From positions 1 to 55,541 of the forward strand of contig CAZKHG010000020.1 of assembly GCA_964552655.1 (NCBI GenBank): DNA of 55,541 bases. Reading direction: 5' to 3'. A model generated the notes under the pieces. The model had not been told where the DNA came from, did no database searches, and saw only the letters and a program-made list of their open reading frames with translations. Position numbers and translations under genes: made by a program. Positions 15,772 through 24,436 of the stretch are shown here, piece after piece (the first letter of the stretch is position 1; every line of letters begins with the position of its first letter). The stretch is from CAZKHG01 sp964552655. GTDB taxonomy: Bacteria; Bacteroidota; Bacteroidia; Bacteroidales; Tenuifilaceae.

Positions 15772-16630
15772 TTTCTTCAGATTCTTTTAGGTGATTATTC
15801 CTGGTTGCTTCATGTATTCCCAATAGTATTGGTGGGATGAGAACAAATATTGATGGTACAGCATATAAAAATCCTTTAGAAAGTTCTGGGTATGAGGATT
15901 TTTGAATTTTTGTATTAAAGCCAAGCTGATCGATTGGAACAGGTGAAAGGTAAACAAACCCTGTACCACCCGCTTCATGTTCCCCGTAAATCACCTCGGC
16001 ATAAACACCCGGATTCTCAACGATTCTTTTTCTGGCTTCCCTAAGTAGCTCCCTACGAGTACCGAATACCAACGCTTCAGCCGGACAAATCTCAACACAG
16101 GTTGGTACGCCCCCGGCTTTGATCTTATCGTAGCACATATCGCACTTAATAATTTTCGGATTAGCGCTATGGTACTCGAATTTCGGGACATCAAACGGAC
16201 AGGAAACCATACAATATCTGCAACCCATGCACTTATCTCCCCTCCAAATTACAGGACCCTCCTTCGTTTTATACATAGCCTGTGTTAAACAAGCTGCTGC
16301 GCAGGCAGGCTCATTACAATGCATACACTGCTTTCTGATGAAGACTTCACCCTTGGAGGTATTAAATGAATTAACGACAACCCGACTTTTATCGTCTGTA
16401 TTCCTTATTACCCCCGGAGTGGGGACATCTTTAGGTTCTGGCAAGTTATGAGCTTCAGCACAAGCAATTTCACAACTTTGACATCCCCCGCATTTCCATG
16501 AATCGTATAAAATTCCATAGAACTCAACATTTTCTTTATCTCTGGTTGGATTACCCATGCTTTTACCAACAGCAAGCGTAAGACCTGCTACACCTAATGA
16601 TTTGAGAAAATTTCTGCGATCTAAACCCAT
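15764..16630 (-). CDS. Tat-exported ferredoxin-like protein with four [4Fe-4S] clusters (HybA-like)
   Basis: The protein has 288 residues. The twin-arginine signal is MGLDRRNFLKSLGVAGLTLA. Cys motifs for four clusters follow: CGGCQSCEIAC, CMHCNEPACAAAC, CMGCRYCMVSCP and CDMCYDKIKAGGVPTCVEIC. A C-terminal membrane helix (AVPSIFVLIPPILLGIHEA) anchors it, as in HybA. It should sit on the periplasmic face and pass electrons to or from the membrane subunit encoded next. The electron donor or acceptor on its outer side is not encoded here. The PBP-lipoyl fusion gene lies 46 bases upstream on the same strand, so the three are probably one operon. Confidence 0.9.
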   Translation of the reverse strand: MGLDRRNFLKSLGVAGLTLAVGKSMGNPTRDKENVEFYGILYDSWKCGGCQSCEIACAEAHNLPEPKDVPTPGVIRNTDDKSRVVVNSFNTSKGEVFIRKQCMHCNEPACAAACLTQAMYKTKEGPVIWRGDKCMGCRYCMVSCPFDVPKFEYHSANPKIIKCDMCYDKIKAGGVPTCVEICPAEALVFGTRRELLREARKRIVENPGVYAEVIYGEHEAGGTGFVYLSPVPIDQLGFNTKIQKSSYPELSKGFLYAVPSIFVLIPPILLGIHEATRNNHLKESEENE

Positions 16631-16676
16631 AATTTTTTTTTAGTTTAGTTGGTTAATAATTTTTAGGTGAATGTTA

Positions 16677-18359
16677 TTATCTGGCGGTATCAATAAATTT
16701 AGTCTGAAAATCGTCCCAAACCTCCGGTCCAAAATTCTTCAGTATATGATCTTTTATTTCTCCCCCATCCTGTAATACTACACCGGCATATTCTAAATTA
16801 TTGGTCATTAAACTATTGGTAAGAAATTCTTTTAACCTGGAAAACTCACTTAAAATCCATCCCCTGTATTTATCGGCCATATCCATGAATTGAGTTTCTC
16901 TTAACCAGTTGGTGGGTTCCACGGTATAAATCCAACCATCATAATAGGGAGAGTTATTAAATAGCGATGTATCAGATTGAAGTCTCGTATTGTGTTCCTT
17001 TATTATACCTGTAATTGGGGAATTGATGTTAATTTGTTTACCATCCTGAATGATAGAAAGCAGCAATTCCCCTTTTTTAATTCTATCTCCCGGGTTTTTC
17101 ATCTTTAGCCTGGTTATTGGACCAGTAACATGCTGCAGAAAATCATCAATACCAATTTCAACCACCCCGTTCTTTTTCATAAACGACCAGGTGTGTGTTT
17201 TGTCGAAGTACAATCCTTGAGGAATTACAATGGAATTCTCATTAAATACTGATGGGCTTACCTTTGGGGCATTATTGGCTAACGGCCTCGCTGTACGGAA
17301 TTTTTGTATCAGGTAATCAGTTATAAAAAATAACCCAACTACAATACCTACAAGCAATGCTACAAGAGGTATAATATAGCTGGTACTGGTAGATTTAACA
17401 ACTACCGGTGCTTCAACTAATCTGTCTATCCCGGATTTTCGCTGATTATAAGCCAGATCAGCAAATCCATTTGTGGTTAAAAACTTTTGACCTTCGGTTA
17501 AAATCCAGCTGATAAATTTAATTTCATTCTCGTTGCTGGGTTTCTGGGGGGAAAAGAGATACAAATTTCCACAAAAAGCCCTCGGGTATTTTCCAATCAT
17601 TATTCCTCTCATAAAATCACTCAGGTTTTCGTAAATTTTTTCATTGTTATCAAGTTTCCCATTGCCATTTATGTCGATGGGTAATAACTTGATATTATCT
17701 ACCAGATTTTGGGTTTTTTGATCAATAGCGTTGTAAAGTTTACAAAATCCTATGGCGTTTCGATCTTTCTGAATTTTGGCAATCAGCTCCGGGAATGAGT
17801 TCAATTTTACTGTTGGGTAAACAGGAGCATTAATATTTAAATAGTTCTCTATCTCTTTCGTTATAAATTCATTATCAACCTGATAGAGACATATCAGATC
17901 ATTACCACCATCGTTGAATAAGCTGCCCCAAACTTGTTGTCCTGGATTTGCTAAAAGCTTGGCAATTTGTTCAGATGTAATCCCATGGCTGTAAATTTTT
18001 TCGTAATACGGATTTTTAGTGTTAATTATAGGTACAATTGCATCAGTGCCTACAACCATTTTCCAGAAGGGGCCCTTGCCAATTGATTTATCGTACTCAC
18101 TTGAAATAAAATAGAGTATGGCATCATTGGCAGAACCTTCATTAAAGTTGAAATCTTCCAGTTTCAAAAGTTTGAAATTCATTCCTGGGTTCAATTTTGA
18201 ATACTCGTCAACCCAATTCTGAGTAAGATAAAATAAATCCGGGCTACTAATAATGGTAATAGTTTCGGTAGATGAACCCCTGCTTGCTAAGGATGCATTG
18301 GATGAATAAACCCAATAGCTGGTTAACAAGCAAACTGTTATTAAAAAAATCTTTTTCAT
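16677..18359 (-). CDS. Periplasmic binding protein (PstS-like) fused through a TM helix to a GcvH-like lipoyl domain
   Basis: This 560-residue fusion has a signal peptide at 1-26. Residues about 30-320 look like a PstS-type solute-binding domain (TITIISSPDLFYLTQNWVDE; WGSLFNDGGNDLI). A membrane helix at about 337-357 (IIPLVALLVGIVVGLFFITD) is followed by basic residues, which puts the rest in the cytoplasm. Residues about 385-495 form a GcvH-like hammerhead: PQGLYFDKTHTWSF, modification turn IQDGKQININSPITG with K441, then SPYYDGWIYTVEPTNW. A C-terminal tail (LQDGGEIKDH...EVWDDFQTKFI) is shared with the interrupted paralogue at 13667-14377. It is the first gene of the block. Classical GcvH has E-S-V-K-A at the site, so lipoylation is plausible but unproven. 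Confidence 0.8.
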   Translation of the reverse strand: MKKIFLITVCLLTSYWVYSSNASLASRGSSTETITIISSPDLFYLTQNWVDEYSKLNPGMNFKLLKLEDFNFNEGSANDAILYFISSEYDKSIGKGPFWKMVVGTDAIVPIINTKNPYYEKIYSHGITSEQIAKLLANPGQQVWGSLFNDGGNDLICLYQVDNEFITKEIENYLNINAPVYPTVKLNSFPELIAKIQKDRNAIGFCKLYNAIDQKTQNLVDNIKLLPIDINGNGKLDNNEKIYENLSDFMRGIMIGKYPRAFCGNLYLFSPQKPSNENEIKFISWILTEGQKFLTTNGFADLAYNQRKSGIDRLVEAPVVVKSTSTSYIIPLVALLVGIVVGLFFITDYLIQKFRTARPLANNAPKVSPSVFNENSIVIPQGLYFDKTHTWSFMKKNGVVEIGIDDFLQHVTGPITRLKMKNPGDRIKKGELLLSIIQDGKQININSPITGIIKEHNTRLQSDTSLFNNSPYYDGWIYTVEPTNWLRETQFMDMADKYRGWILSEFSRLKEFLTNSLMTNNLEYAGVVLQDGGEIKDHILKNFGPEVWDDFQTKFIDTAR

Positions 18360-18489
18360 TTGAGTATTATTAGGTTTTAGTTTTTTAATGCCTATTTAAA
18401 TATTGATGTTGTTACAATTTATTCAACTTACAATATTTGCCAGTTTTCATTTCAACAATAATGCCGAATCAGCATAAACGTCTGTTTAT

Positions 18490-18497
18490 CAAAATTA
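18490..18497 (-). promoter_or_regulatory. Candidate -7 box (TAATTTTG) for the redox block
   Basis: On the minus strand the sequence reads TAATTTTG, a full TAnnTTTG match, about 130 bases before the ATG of the PBP-lipoyl fusion. This is a motif match only. Confidence 0.4.
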
Positions 18498-18620
18498 TAC
18501 TGCATTCCTGTAATAATTTTCTACACGTATAAGTGTATATTTTTTCAACACTTCAAAAGCATTTCTTATATATATTATTGTTTTTGTGCATTTTAGAATG
18601 GCTGATGAAAAAATAAGCTG

Positions 18621-18639
18621 GTGTTGATATATTCAACAC
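18621..18639. promoter_or_regulatory. Perfect palindrome GTGTTGA-N5-TCAACAC
   Basis: The 7-bp arms GTGTTGA and TCAACAC flank TATAT. The core TTGA-N5-TCAA is reminiscent of, but one base shorter than, the CRP/FNR site TTGAT-N4-ATCAA. It lies between divergent promoters and could be an operator or a short hairpin. Confidence 0.4.
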
Positions 18640-18938
18640 TAATACTCAGGTTTTGCTGGAATCTGTGAATCAGCGCTTCCTGGTAATTAGTATAATGTAT
18701 TATTCCGAAAAGGTAGAGTGAAAGTTAACCCGTTTAGAACTGCGTAAATCTTAAGCTTCATTATCAAGGGATCATTTATTCAACCCTGGAAAAGAATATT
18801 TTGATATGTAAAGACACTGAGGATAAAAAGTTTTCAGTTAAATTGCAACTAAAACCTAAACAGAATACCAAAAAAGCAGCAAATAACGTTAAATTCAAGT
18901 CTTTTGGTTCAGCCTATTTTATATAAATTTAAAACAAA

Positions 18939-21332
18939 ATGATAAAAAATTTCTTCCTGCTGGCTTTTAGAAACTATCTAAAAAATAAAGCATTTGTTAT
19001 AATCAATATCCTGGGGTTGGGAACAGCTATTGCCTGTTGTATTGTCGCTTACCTGAATTACAGGTTTGAGGTTGATTTTAATAAAACACATATTAACCGT
19101 GATAAGATTTATATGGTTAATGTTGTGCGAAAAATTAACGACAGGATGCAGAACTATGGAATAAGCCCTGCATCGCTGGCTCCGGCAATGGCAAATGATG
19201 TAGCTGGTGTGGATAAAATCTGCAGAGTTATTTATATGGGGGCGCCAATCCGGTACGAGGGAAATGGTGGAGAACCCAAGATTTTTAACCTTAGGGTTAC
19301 ATTTGCCGACCAAGAATTCCTGAACATGTTCACTTTCCCTCTAAAATGGGGTAATACTGAGTCTTTTCAAGATCAGGGTAAAATATTCCTGAGTGAAGAA
19401 ACATCTAAAAAATACTTTGGGGATAAAAATCCGGTCGGAGAAACTGTAACTTATTTCAATGGAAATAATGAGAAAAACAAAGAATCTACATTCATTATTG
19501 GCGGAGTCTTTAAAAAAATACCAGAAAATTCAATTGTTAAATTTGATGCACTTACATTATTTCAGAATTATATATCAATTTACGCGGTAGATGAATTCGA
19601 CTGGCGGGATTGGGTTGGTGGAACTTTCCTTCAGATTTCAGATCCTAAACTTGTACCAGCAATTGAGAAATCGTTGGCAAAATACATCGATATTCAGAAT
19701 AAAAATAAAAGGGACTGGCTAATCGAAAAATACTACGTCAATAGCTTAGAAGGATTTACAAGGGATAGCCGAAACCTATGGGGCAACTGGATTGGCCAGG
19801 ATATGCATCCTGCACAAATAATTGGTCCAAGTGTAATGGCTATTCTCATTCTGTTACTTGCATGTTTCAATTTTATAAACACGTCAATTGCCGCATCAAA
19901 CAGAAGGTTAAAAGAGATTGGCATTCGAAAAGTAGTTGGTAGCCACAGAGGCAATATTATTTTCCAGTTTGTTGGGGAAAACTTCATCATCTGTTTTCTT
20001 GCATTGCTTGTTTCGTTGCTGGTTGGAATATTCCTCATCGAAGAGTATGATAAAATGTGGTCATGGGATATTGTCCAGAAAGATTTTCTGATGTATCCAA
20101 ATATTATTTTCTTCCTGTTCTTTACATTATTTTTTACTGCAATTATCGCAGCCCTTTACCCGGCCTTCTATATAAGCTCATTCAACCCGATACAAGTGCT
20201 AAAGGGTTCGGTTAAATTTAGCGGAACAGGAATTTTTTCGCGGATTTTACTGGTGCTTCAATTCAGCATCTCCCTGATTGGGCTAATCTGTAGTATTGTA
20301 TTTACGCAGAACGCAGCTTTTCAGAATGAATTCTATTTTGGGTATAATCGGGATCGTATCCTGATTCTCCCCACGACAAACCATGCAAATTTGGAGACTA
20401 TACGCAAATCTGTTGAAAACCATCCTGATGTACAAATGGTTGGGGCCACCAGAAATCACATTGCCTGGGGATCTTTAACCCGAACAGCAGAATACTCTGA
20501 TAAGAAATCGGAAGTAAGACTTTTTAGCACTTACACTGACTACCTGGATGTTATGGAAATGAAAGTGGTAGCAGGTCGTACATTTACCAAAGAGTTTGAA
20601 ACCTCGGATGTACTTAAATCTGCAATTGTAAATGAAAGCCTTGTGAAAGAATTTGGCTGGGATGAACCAATTGGCAAAACAATTAAAATAGATACGCTGG
20701 AACTGGTGGTCGTGGGCGTTTTAAAAGATTTCTACACAAACCTCTGGGATGATATCCACCCAACCGTTATGAGAATGGTACCCAAGGACCAACCTGACTT
20801 ACTTGTAATCAAAGCAGACGAAACAAAACTTAAGGGGTTAAATGACTTTCTGAAAAAAGAATGGGAACGATTAATTCCAAACTTGCCTTATGAAGGACTA
20901 ATTAAAGATCCATCTCTGGAGGAAGCCCAAAGTGTTAACAGAAGTATTATTAAAATATTTTATTTCCTTTCGTTTGTGGCCATTTTCCTCTCCATCATAG
21001 CTCTTTACACCTTGATTTCCCTGAATATTATTAAGCGTACAAAAGAGATCGGGATTAGGAAAGCGTTAGGAGCACCCTCAATGCATATAAATAATATTAT
21101 TGGCAAACCCTTTTACTTCATGCTTTTATTTGCATCCGCTATTGGCAGTGCCGGAGGGTATTACTTATCTAAAATGCTGATGGATAGTATATGGAAACAG
21201 CACATGACCATTAATATAATCAGCATTACTGTACCAGTTATCATTATGCTTCTAATATCATACATAGCTATGTCTTCTAAAGTGTTAAATACACTCTCAA
21301 AGAATCCGGTGAAAGCCCTGCGATATGAGTAA
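18939..21332 (+). CDS. MacB/FtsX-type ABC transporter permease
   Basis: This 797-residue membrane protein has two FtsX halves. The N-terminal helix (FVIINILGLGTAIACCIVAY) is followed by a large periplasmic MacB-type domain. Three helices then include the signature RRLKEIGIRKVVGSHRGNI. A second periplasmic domain follows, and the last three helices include RTKEIGIRKALGAPSMHI. The family drives mechanotransmission from a cytoplasmic ATPase to export or sense peptides and antimicrobials. No ATPase gene is adjacent, so the partner must be elsewhere. Such orphan permeases are often near two-component genes in Bacteroidota. A strong terminator follows directly. Confidence 0.88.
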   Translation: MIKNFFLLAFRNYLKNKAFVIINILGLGTAIACCIVAYLNYRFEVDFNKTHINRDKIYMVNVVRKINDRMQNYGISPASLAPAMANDVAGVDKICRVIYMGAPIRYEGNGGEPKIFNLRVTFADQEFLNMFTFPLKWGNTESFQDQGKIFLSEETSKKYFGDKNPVGETVTYFNGNNEKNKESTFIIGGVFKKIPENSIVKFDALTLFQNYISIYAVDEFDWRDWVGGTFLQISDPKLVPAIEKSLAKYIDIQNKNKRDWLIEKYYVNSLEGFTRDSRNLWGNWIGQDMHPAQIIGPSVMAILILLLACFNFINTSIAASNRRLKEIGIRKVVGSHRGNIIFQFVGENFIICFLALLVSLLVGIFLIEEYDKMWSWDIVQKDFLMYPNIIFFLFFTLFFTAIIAALYPAFYISSFNPIQVLKGSVKFSGTGIFSRILLVLQFSISLIGLICSIVFTQNAAFQNEFYFGYNRDRILILPTTNHANLETIRKSVENHPDVQMVGATRNHIAWGSLTRTAEYSDKKSEVRLFSTYTDYLDVMEMKVVAGRTFTKEFETSDVLKSAIVNESLVKEFGWDEPIGKTIKIDTLELVVVGVLKDFYTNLWDDIHPTVMRMVPKDQPDLLVIKADETKLKGLNDFLKKEWERLIPNLPYEGLIKDPSLEEAQSVNRSIIKIFYFLSFVAIFLSIIALYTLISLNIIKRTKEIGIRKALGAPSMHINNIIGKPFYFMLLFASAIGSAGGYYLSKMLMDSIWKQHMTINIISITVPVIIMLLISYIAMSSKVLNTLSKNPVKALRYE

Positions 21333-21336
21333 CAAA

Positions 21337-21360
21337 AAAGGGGTGTTTTTGCACCCCTTT
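21337..21360. terminator. Bidirectional intrinsic terminator
   Basis: AAAGGGGTG (21337-21345) pairs with CACCCCTTT (21352-21360). It has A-rich sequence on one side and T-rich on the other, so it can serve both the permease and the convergent hsp20 gene. Confidence 0.85.
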
Positions 21361-21368
21361 AATCATTC

Positions 21369-21821
21369 TTATTGAATCTTAATTTCTTTGGATGGTTTTG
21401 GTTTTGCCTCTTCCTTTTTAGGAAGCTTGATGCTCAGGATCCCATCCGTGTATTTGGCGGCAATCTTCTCCCTGTCTATCAATCCCTCCGGGAGAACAAA
21501 CGACCGTTGGAATGATTGGTAGCTGAACTCTTTGCGAGTATAGCTTCCTTCTTCCTTTTCCTCTTTTTCAGATTTCTTCTCAGAGGAGATGATCAGCTGG
21601 TTGTTATCGAGGTTTACCTTGAAATCATCTTTCTTCATACCTGGAGCAGCAACCTCAATTTCAACCTCATTATCATTCTCCTTAATGTTAACTGCCGGTA
21701 CAGTGGTGTTGGTACTCGAGAAGTTAAATGTTCCCCAGTCCATCAAATCTCTTGAGAAAAAGCTGTCAAAGAGCGATGGAAGAGTTGGGAAACTGCTGTT
21801 TGATCTTTTAACCAGTGTCAT
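21369..21821 (-). CDS. hsp20: Small heat shock protein (Hsp20/alpha-crystallin)
   Basis: This is a 150-residue ATP-independent chaperone that holds unfolding proteins. The alpha-crystallin domain spans about residues 37-140: PAVNIKENDNEVEIEVAAPG, then NNQLIISSEKK, RSFVLPEGLIDREKI and DGILSIKLPKKE. The C-terminal IKIQ resembles the I-x-I anchoring motif. The ATG at 21821 was chosen over the one at 21836 because GGAGGGT lies about eight bases upstream of it, an unusually good Shine-Dalgarno for this window. The short form also begins MTLVKRSN, typical of Bacteroidota members. Confidence 0.93.
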   Translation of the reverse strand: MTLVKRSNSSFPTLPSLFDSFFSRDLMDWGTFNFSSTNTTVPAVNIKENDNEVEIEVAAPGMKKDDFKVNLDNNQLIISSEKKSEKEEKEEGSYTRKEFSYQSFQRSFVLPEGLIDREKIAAKYTDGILSIKLPKKEEAKPKPSKEIKIQ

Positions 21822-21836
21822 GATTTTACCCTCCAT

Positions 21837-22136
21837 AATTTAGTTAAACATTATTTTGAATAGAACCATTTATTGTTCTTTAATCTACTGATTACAAAAT
21901 GAATACCAACCTTTTTTTATGAAAAAATGGCATAGAAATGCTATGGGATAAGACAAAATAATGTCAAAATTTCATTGCCTGAAATGAGTTTACATTAGTT
22001 TGCGGAAATTTTTAAAAAGGGGAAAAGGATTATAAAATTACATAACGAAGAGTTTTATTTTTTTAAAAAAATTTAATCAGGTTGTTAACTTAAAAAAGCA
22101 TTATGCTGGAAACAAAGGGTTTGCTTTTAAATCAAT
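21837..22136. other. 300-base gap
   Basis: AT-rich sequence with a small hairpin (CATAG-N5-CTATG near 21930-21945) and A/T runs. It presumably contains the hsp20 promoter, but no clear TAnnTTTG match on the minus strand was found and no open frame looks coding. Confidence 0.5.
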
Positions 22137-23078
22137 TTATTCGATCTTAAAAAAATGGTTCCCATTTGGGTTGTAAATTGTTTTCAAAGCGCCAGGGATG
22201 ACACTTACCTCAAACCTTGAAGAAAAATACAACTCCCCATCCAGGTGAAAAGGCACTTGATTGGAAAACTCTAAAATAATTTTATCTGTTTGATAGTAAT
22301 GTACTTTTTTATCGTAAATATGTGTTCCTTTAGGTACCTGGAGTAAAATCCTTAATCTTTGTAAAAGGGTTAGCTCTTTAATTGAGCACACCTCAAGCAA
22401 GCCATCGTTGGCGATGGCTTTAGGAGTTAGGAAAAATCCACCTGCAAATCTTCTTCCGTTGGCAATGGTGTTAATAAAACAGCTTGTTTCGCTATCGCTC
22501 CCGTTGGAAAGCACTCGCATTCTTTTTTCCTTATAGAAGAGCAGTGTTTTCAGGATATGCCAGATATACTTGTGTTTCCCACCCTTTTTAACCCGTGCTG
22601 GTTCTGTGTAATTCTCAGCTGCAACCTGAGCATCAAAGCCAAGTCCCATCCCATTTATAAAAGTTAACCCGTTACAGGAGCCAACATCCATTGGTATAGT
22701 ATTGGCTTCAAAAAACAATCGCCAATGATCTTCGTCGAATCTTCCGGGGAAACCAAGCACCTGAATAAAATCATTCCCAGTACCGGCGGGAATTGCGCCA
22801 AAAATCACCTCCTTTTTATGAATCAACGCGTGGGCAATCTCATTAAGGGTGCCATCGCCACCAACTCCAATAATATATTTGAAACCCTTATCGGAGTAAT
22901 GTTCAGCAAGTTCTCTTGCATGGCCTTTATATTTGGTAATAACCAGTTCTGCATCAATATTGATTATTTTAAGCATTTCTTCAATTGTATCAATATACTT
23001 TTTGGCAAATCCATTCCCGGCAATGGGATTTACAATAAACGCCCACTCTTTTTTTTGATGCACTTCCATGATATTCAT
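22137..23078 (-). CDS. Diacylglycerol kinase-family lipid kinase (YegS/DgkB-like)
   Basis: This 313-residue kinase phosphorylates a lipid hydroxyl such as diacylglycerol or a sphingoid base. The N-terminal catalytic domain has FIVNPIAGNG, the nucleotide loop GVGGDGTLNE and PAGTGNDF. The C-terminal beta-sandwich includes GGFFLTPKAIANDGLLEV and HLDGE. It is a cytoplasmic or membrane-peripheral enzyme. The upstream acyltransferase gene ends two bases before its start, so both are co-transcribed and act in phospholipid (phosphatidate) turnover. Bacteroidota make sphingolipids, so a long-chain-base substrate is also possible. Confidence 0.88.
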   Translation of the reverse strand: MNIMEVHQKKEWAFIVNPIAGNGFAKKYIDTIEEMLKIINIDAELVITKYKGHARELAEHYSDKGFKYIIGVGGDGTLNEIAHALIHKKEVIFGAIPAGTGNDFIQVLGFPGRFDEDHWRLFFEANTIPMDVGSCNGLTFINGMGLGFDAQVAAENYTEPARVKKGGKHKYIWHILKTLLFYKEKRMRVLSNGSDSETSCFINTIANGRRFAGGFFLTPKAIANDGLLEVCSIKELTLLQRLRILLQVPKGTHIYDKKVHYYQTDKIILEFSNQVPFHLDGELYFSSRFEVSVIPGALKTIYNPNGNHFFKIE

Positions 23079-23080
23079 TT

Positions 23081-23872
23081 TTAAATGTGAGAGAGTACCA
23101 GATCGGAGTACTCTGGTTTATCAACGCTGGCAGATTCAATTATCTTTTTAACCGTTAAAATAATCTCATCATCATCCATCGCTAATAACACCTTGTTATC
23201 TATGGGTTGATGTATAACTACTTCAACCTTTGTATCGAAATCAATATAGAACCTGTTTTTAGGTTTTAGTGAAAATAACCCGTTGAGAGTAACTGGGAGG
23301 ATGTCTAGATTTGAAGTTCTTAGCAAATGAATAAACCCCTTGTGGAAACGGTTGATTTTACCATCAAGCGTTCTGGTTCCTTCCGGGAAAATGGCAATGG
23401 TTTGACCTTTCGATTTGAGGACTAGCTGCTCAAGCATTTCTTTTGTATTTCTATAATTAGCCTGTTTCATGGCTATATAGCCTGTGGTTCTTAAGAAATA
23501 TCCAAAAAGGGGGACTTTAAGCAGCCTTTCCCTACCAAACCAGGTTACATCCGGGTAGAACGACATTATGGCCATAATATCAAACAGGCTGGAGTGGTTG
23601 GATATCAAAATATACTTGCCCCCCTGGACTAGGTTTTCGGCACCGGTTAAATGAACACGTTTCCCAAGGATCCAGAACACGGATCTGGCCCAAAAGCGGG
23701 CCATAAACCGCACTACCCTCTTGCCCTTTAGCAGAGCAAATAACGTGGCAATAACCACCATAACAGCAGTATAGGCATACAAAAAGCCAAATACCAGAAC
23801 GGTCATCAGGGCATAAAAATGCAATCGCTTCATTGTAAAAAACCTGTTACCTGCAGGTGAAAATCCCAGCAT
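23081..23872 (-). CDS. plsC: 1-acyl-sn-glycerol-3-phosphate acyltransferase (PlsC-like)
   Basis: The enzyme transfers a second acyl chain to lysophosphatidate to form phosphatidate at the inner membrane. Motif I is NHSSLFD (H-x4-D), motif III is FPEGTRT, and an N-terminal membrane segment (ALMTVLVFGFLYAYTAVMVV) anchors the protein. It has 263 residues from the ATG at 23872. A TTG one codon earlier was disregarded, and an ATG at 23833 (MKRLHFYALM) is an equally reasonable start. It lies two bases before the lipid kinase gene, consistent with a lipid operon. Confidence 0.88.
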   Translation of the reverse strand: MLGFSPAGNRFFTMKRLHFYALMTVLVFGFLYAYTAVMVVIATLFALLKGKRVVRFMARFWARSVFWILGKRVHLTGAENLVQGGKYILISNHSSLFDIMAIMSFYPDVTWFGRERLLKVPLFGYFLRTTGYIAMKQANYRNTKEMLEQLVLKSKGQTIAIFPEGTRTLDGKINRFHKGFIHLLRTSNLDILPVTLNGLFSLKPKNRFYIDFDTKVEVVIHQPIDNKVLLAMDDDEIILTVKKIIESASVDKPEYSDLVLSHI

Positions 23873-24036
23873 CAAAAAACACAGAAATATACTGTATTTT
23901 TTTTACCCAGAGTGCCAAATTGCATTTTTAGGTAGCCAAGGATGGCTTTTGTTGAATGAATATCACAGAATTACCTATAGCCGATGATCGGAGAAAATTC
24001 GCCTAATAAACCTGTGAAATTTATGTATCCCAATTA

Positions 24037-24417
24037 TTACTTTAGTTCTGCCACTTTCTTTGATACTGCATCCCAATAATCCTTTGGTAAACCAACAAAC
24101 CTGTCTTCATAATATTTTTCAATTATTTTACTAATTGCCAACTTACTAGACCTTAAGTTTTCATTCTTCTCAAGTTCAATCTTAACTTTATTTTCAATAT
24201 CCATTATTTTGGCTATATAAACATTATATGTTGAATTAATCAGTTGTTTCGTTAGATCGTCATTCTTCTCAACATATTTTTCTTTGGCAAATTTTTCAAG
24301 ATAAGGAATTGCTTCTGTTTTATATATACTGAATAAAGTATCTTCCACTTTAACTGTGTTTTGACTAAAGCTGCTTTTCACAAAAAGCAGAAATAATAAT
24401 AAAATTATTGTTCTCAT
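24037..24417 (-). CDS. Secreted or periplasmic protein, unknown function
   Basis: This 126-residue protein has a clear signal peptide (MRTIILLLFLLFVKSSFSQN, cleavage near residue 19). The mature part is Lys/Glu-rich and predicted mostly helical, with YLEKFAKEKYVEKNDD and ISKIIEKYYEDRFVG. No family was recognised. It is downstream of the decayed lipoprotein gene on the same strand and separated from it by 19 bases, so the two may once have been an operon. Confidence 0.65.
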   Translation of the reverse strand: MRTIILLLFLLFVKSSFSQNTVKVEDTLFSIYKTEAIPYLEKFAKEKYVEKNDDLTKQLINSTYNVYIAKIMDIENKVKIELEKNENLRSSKLAISKIIEKYYEDRFVGLPKDYWDAVSKKVAELK

Positions 24418-24436
24418 ATTTTCAAAATTTTTTTGT

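Larger units (their letters stand above)
18360..18938. other. 579-base divergent intergenic region
   Basis: It separates the minus-strand redox block from the plus-strand ABC permease. It contains a TAnnTTTG match on the minus strand (18490-18497) and the perfect palindrome at 18621-18639. A small hairpin TACAC...GTGTA followed by T-rich sequence lies near 18530-18545. No open frame with coding character was found. No GG-N10-GC sigma-54 promoter was seen on either strand. Confidence 0.6.

Noticed and set aside
16677..18359. Phosphate ABC importer PstS
   Set aside because: The N-terminal fold resembles PstS, but there are no pstCAB genes, and the protein continues into a TM helix and a GcvH-like domain.
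18360..18938. Sigma-54 promoter for the redox block
   Set aside because: One minus-strand stretch near 18462-18478 has GG-N10-GA, but the invariant -12 GC is missing. No full GG-N10-GC match was found.
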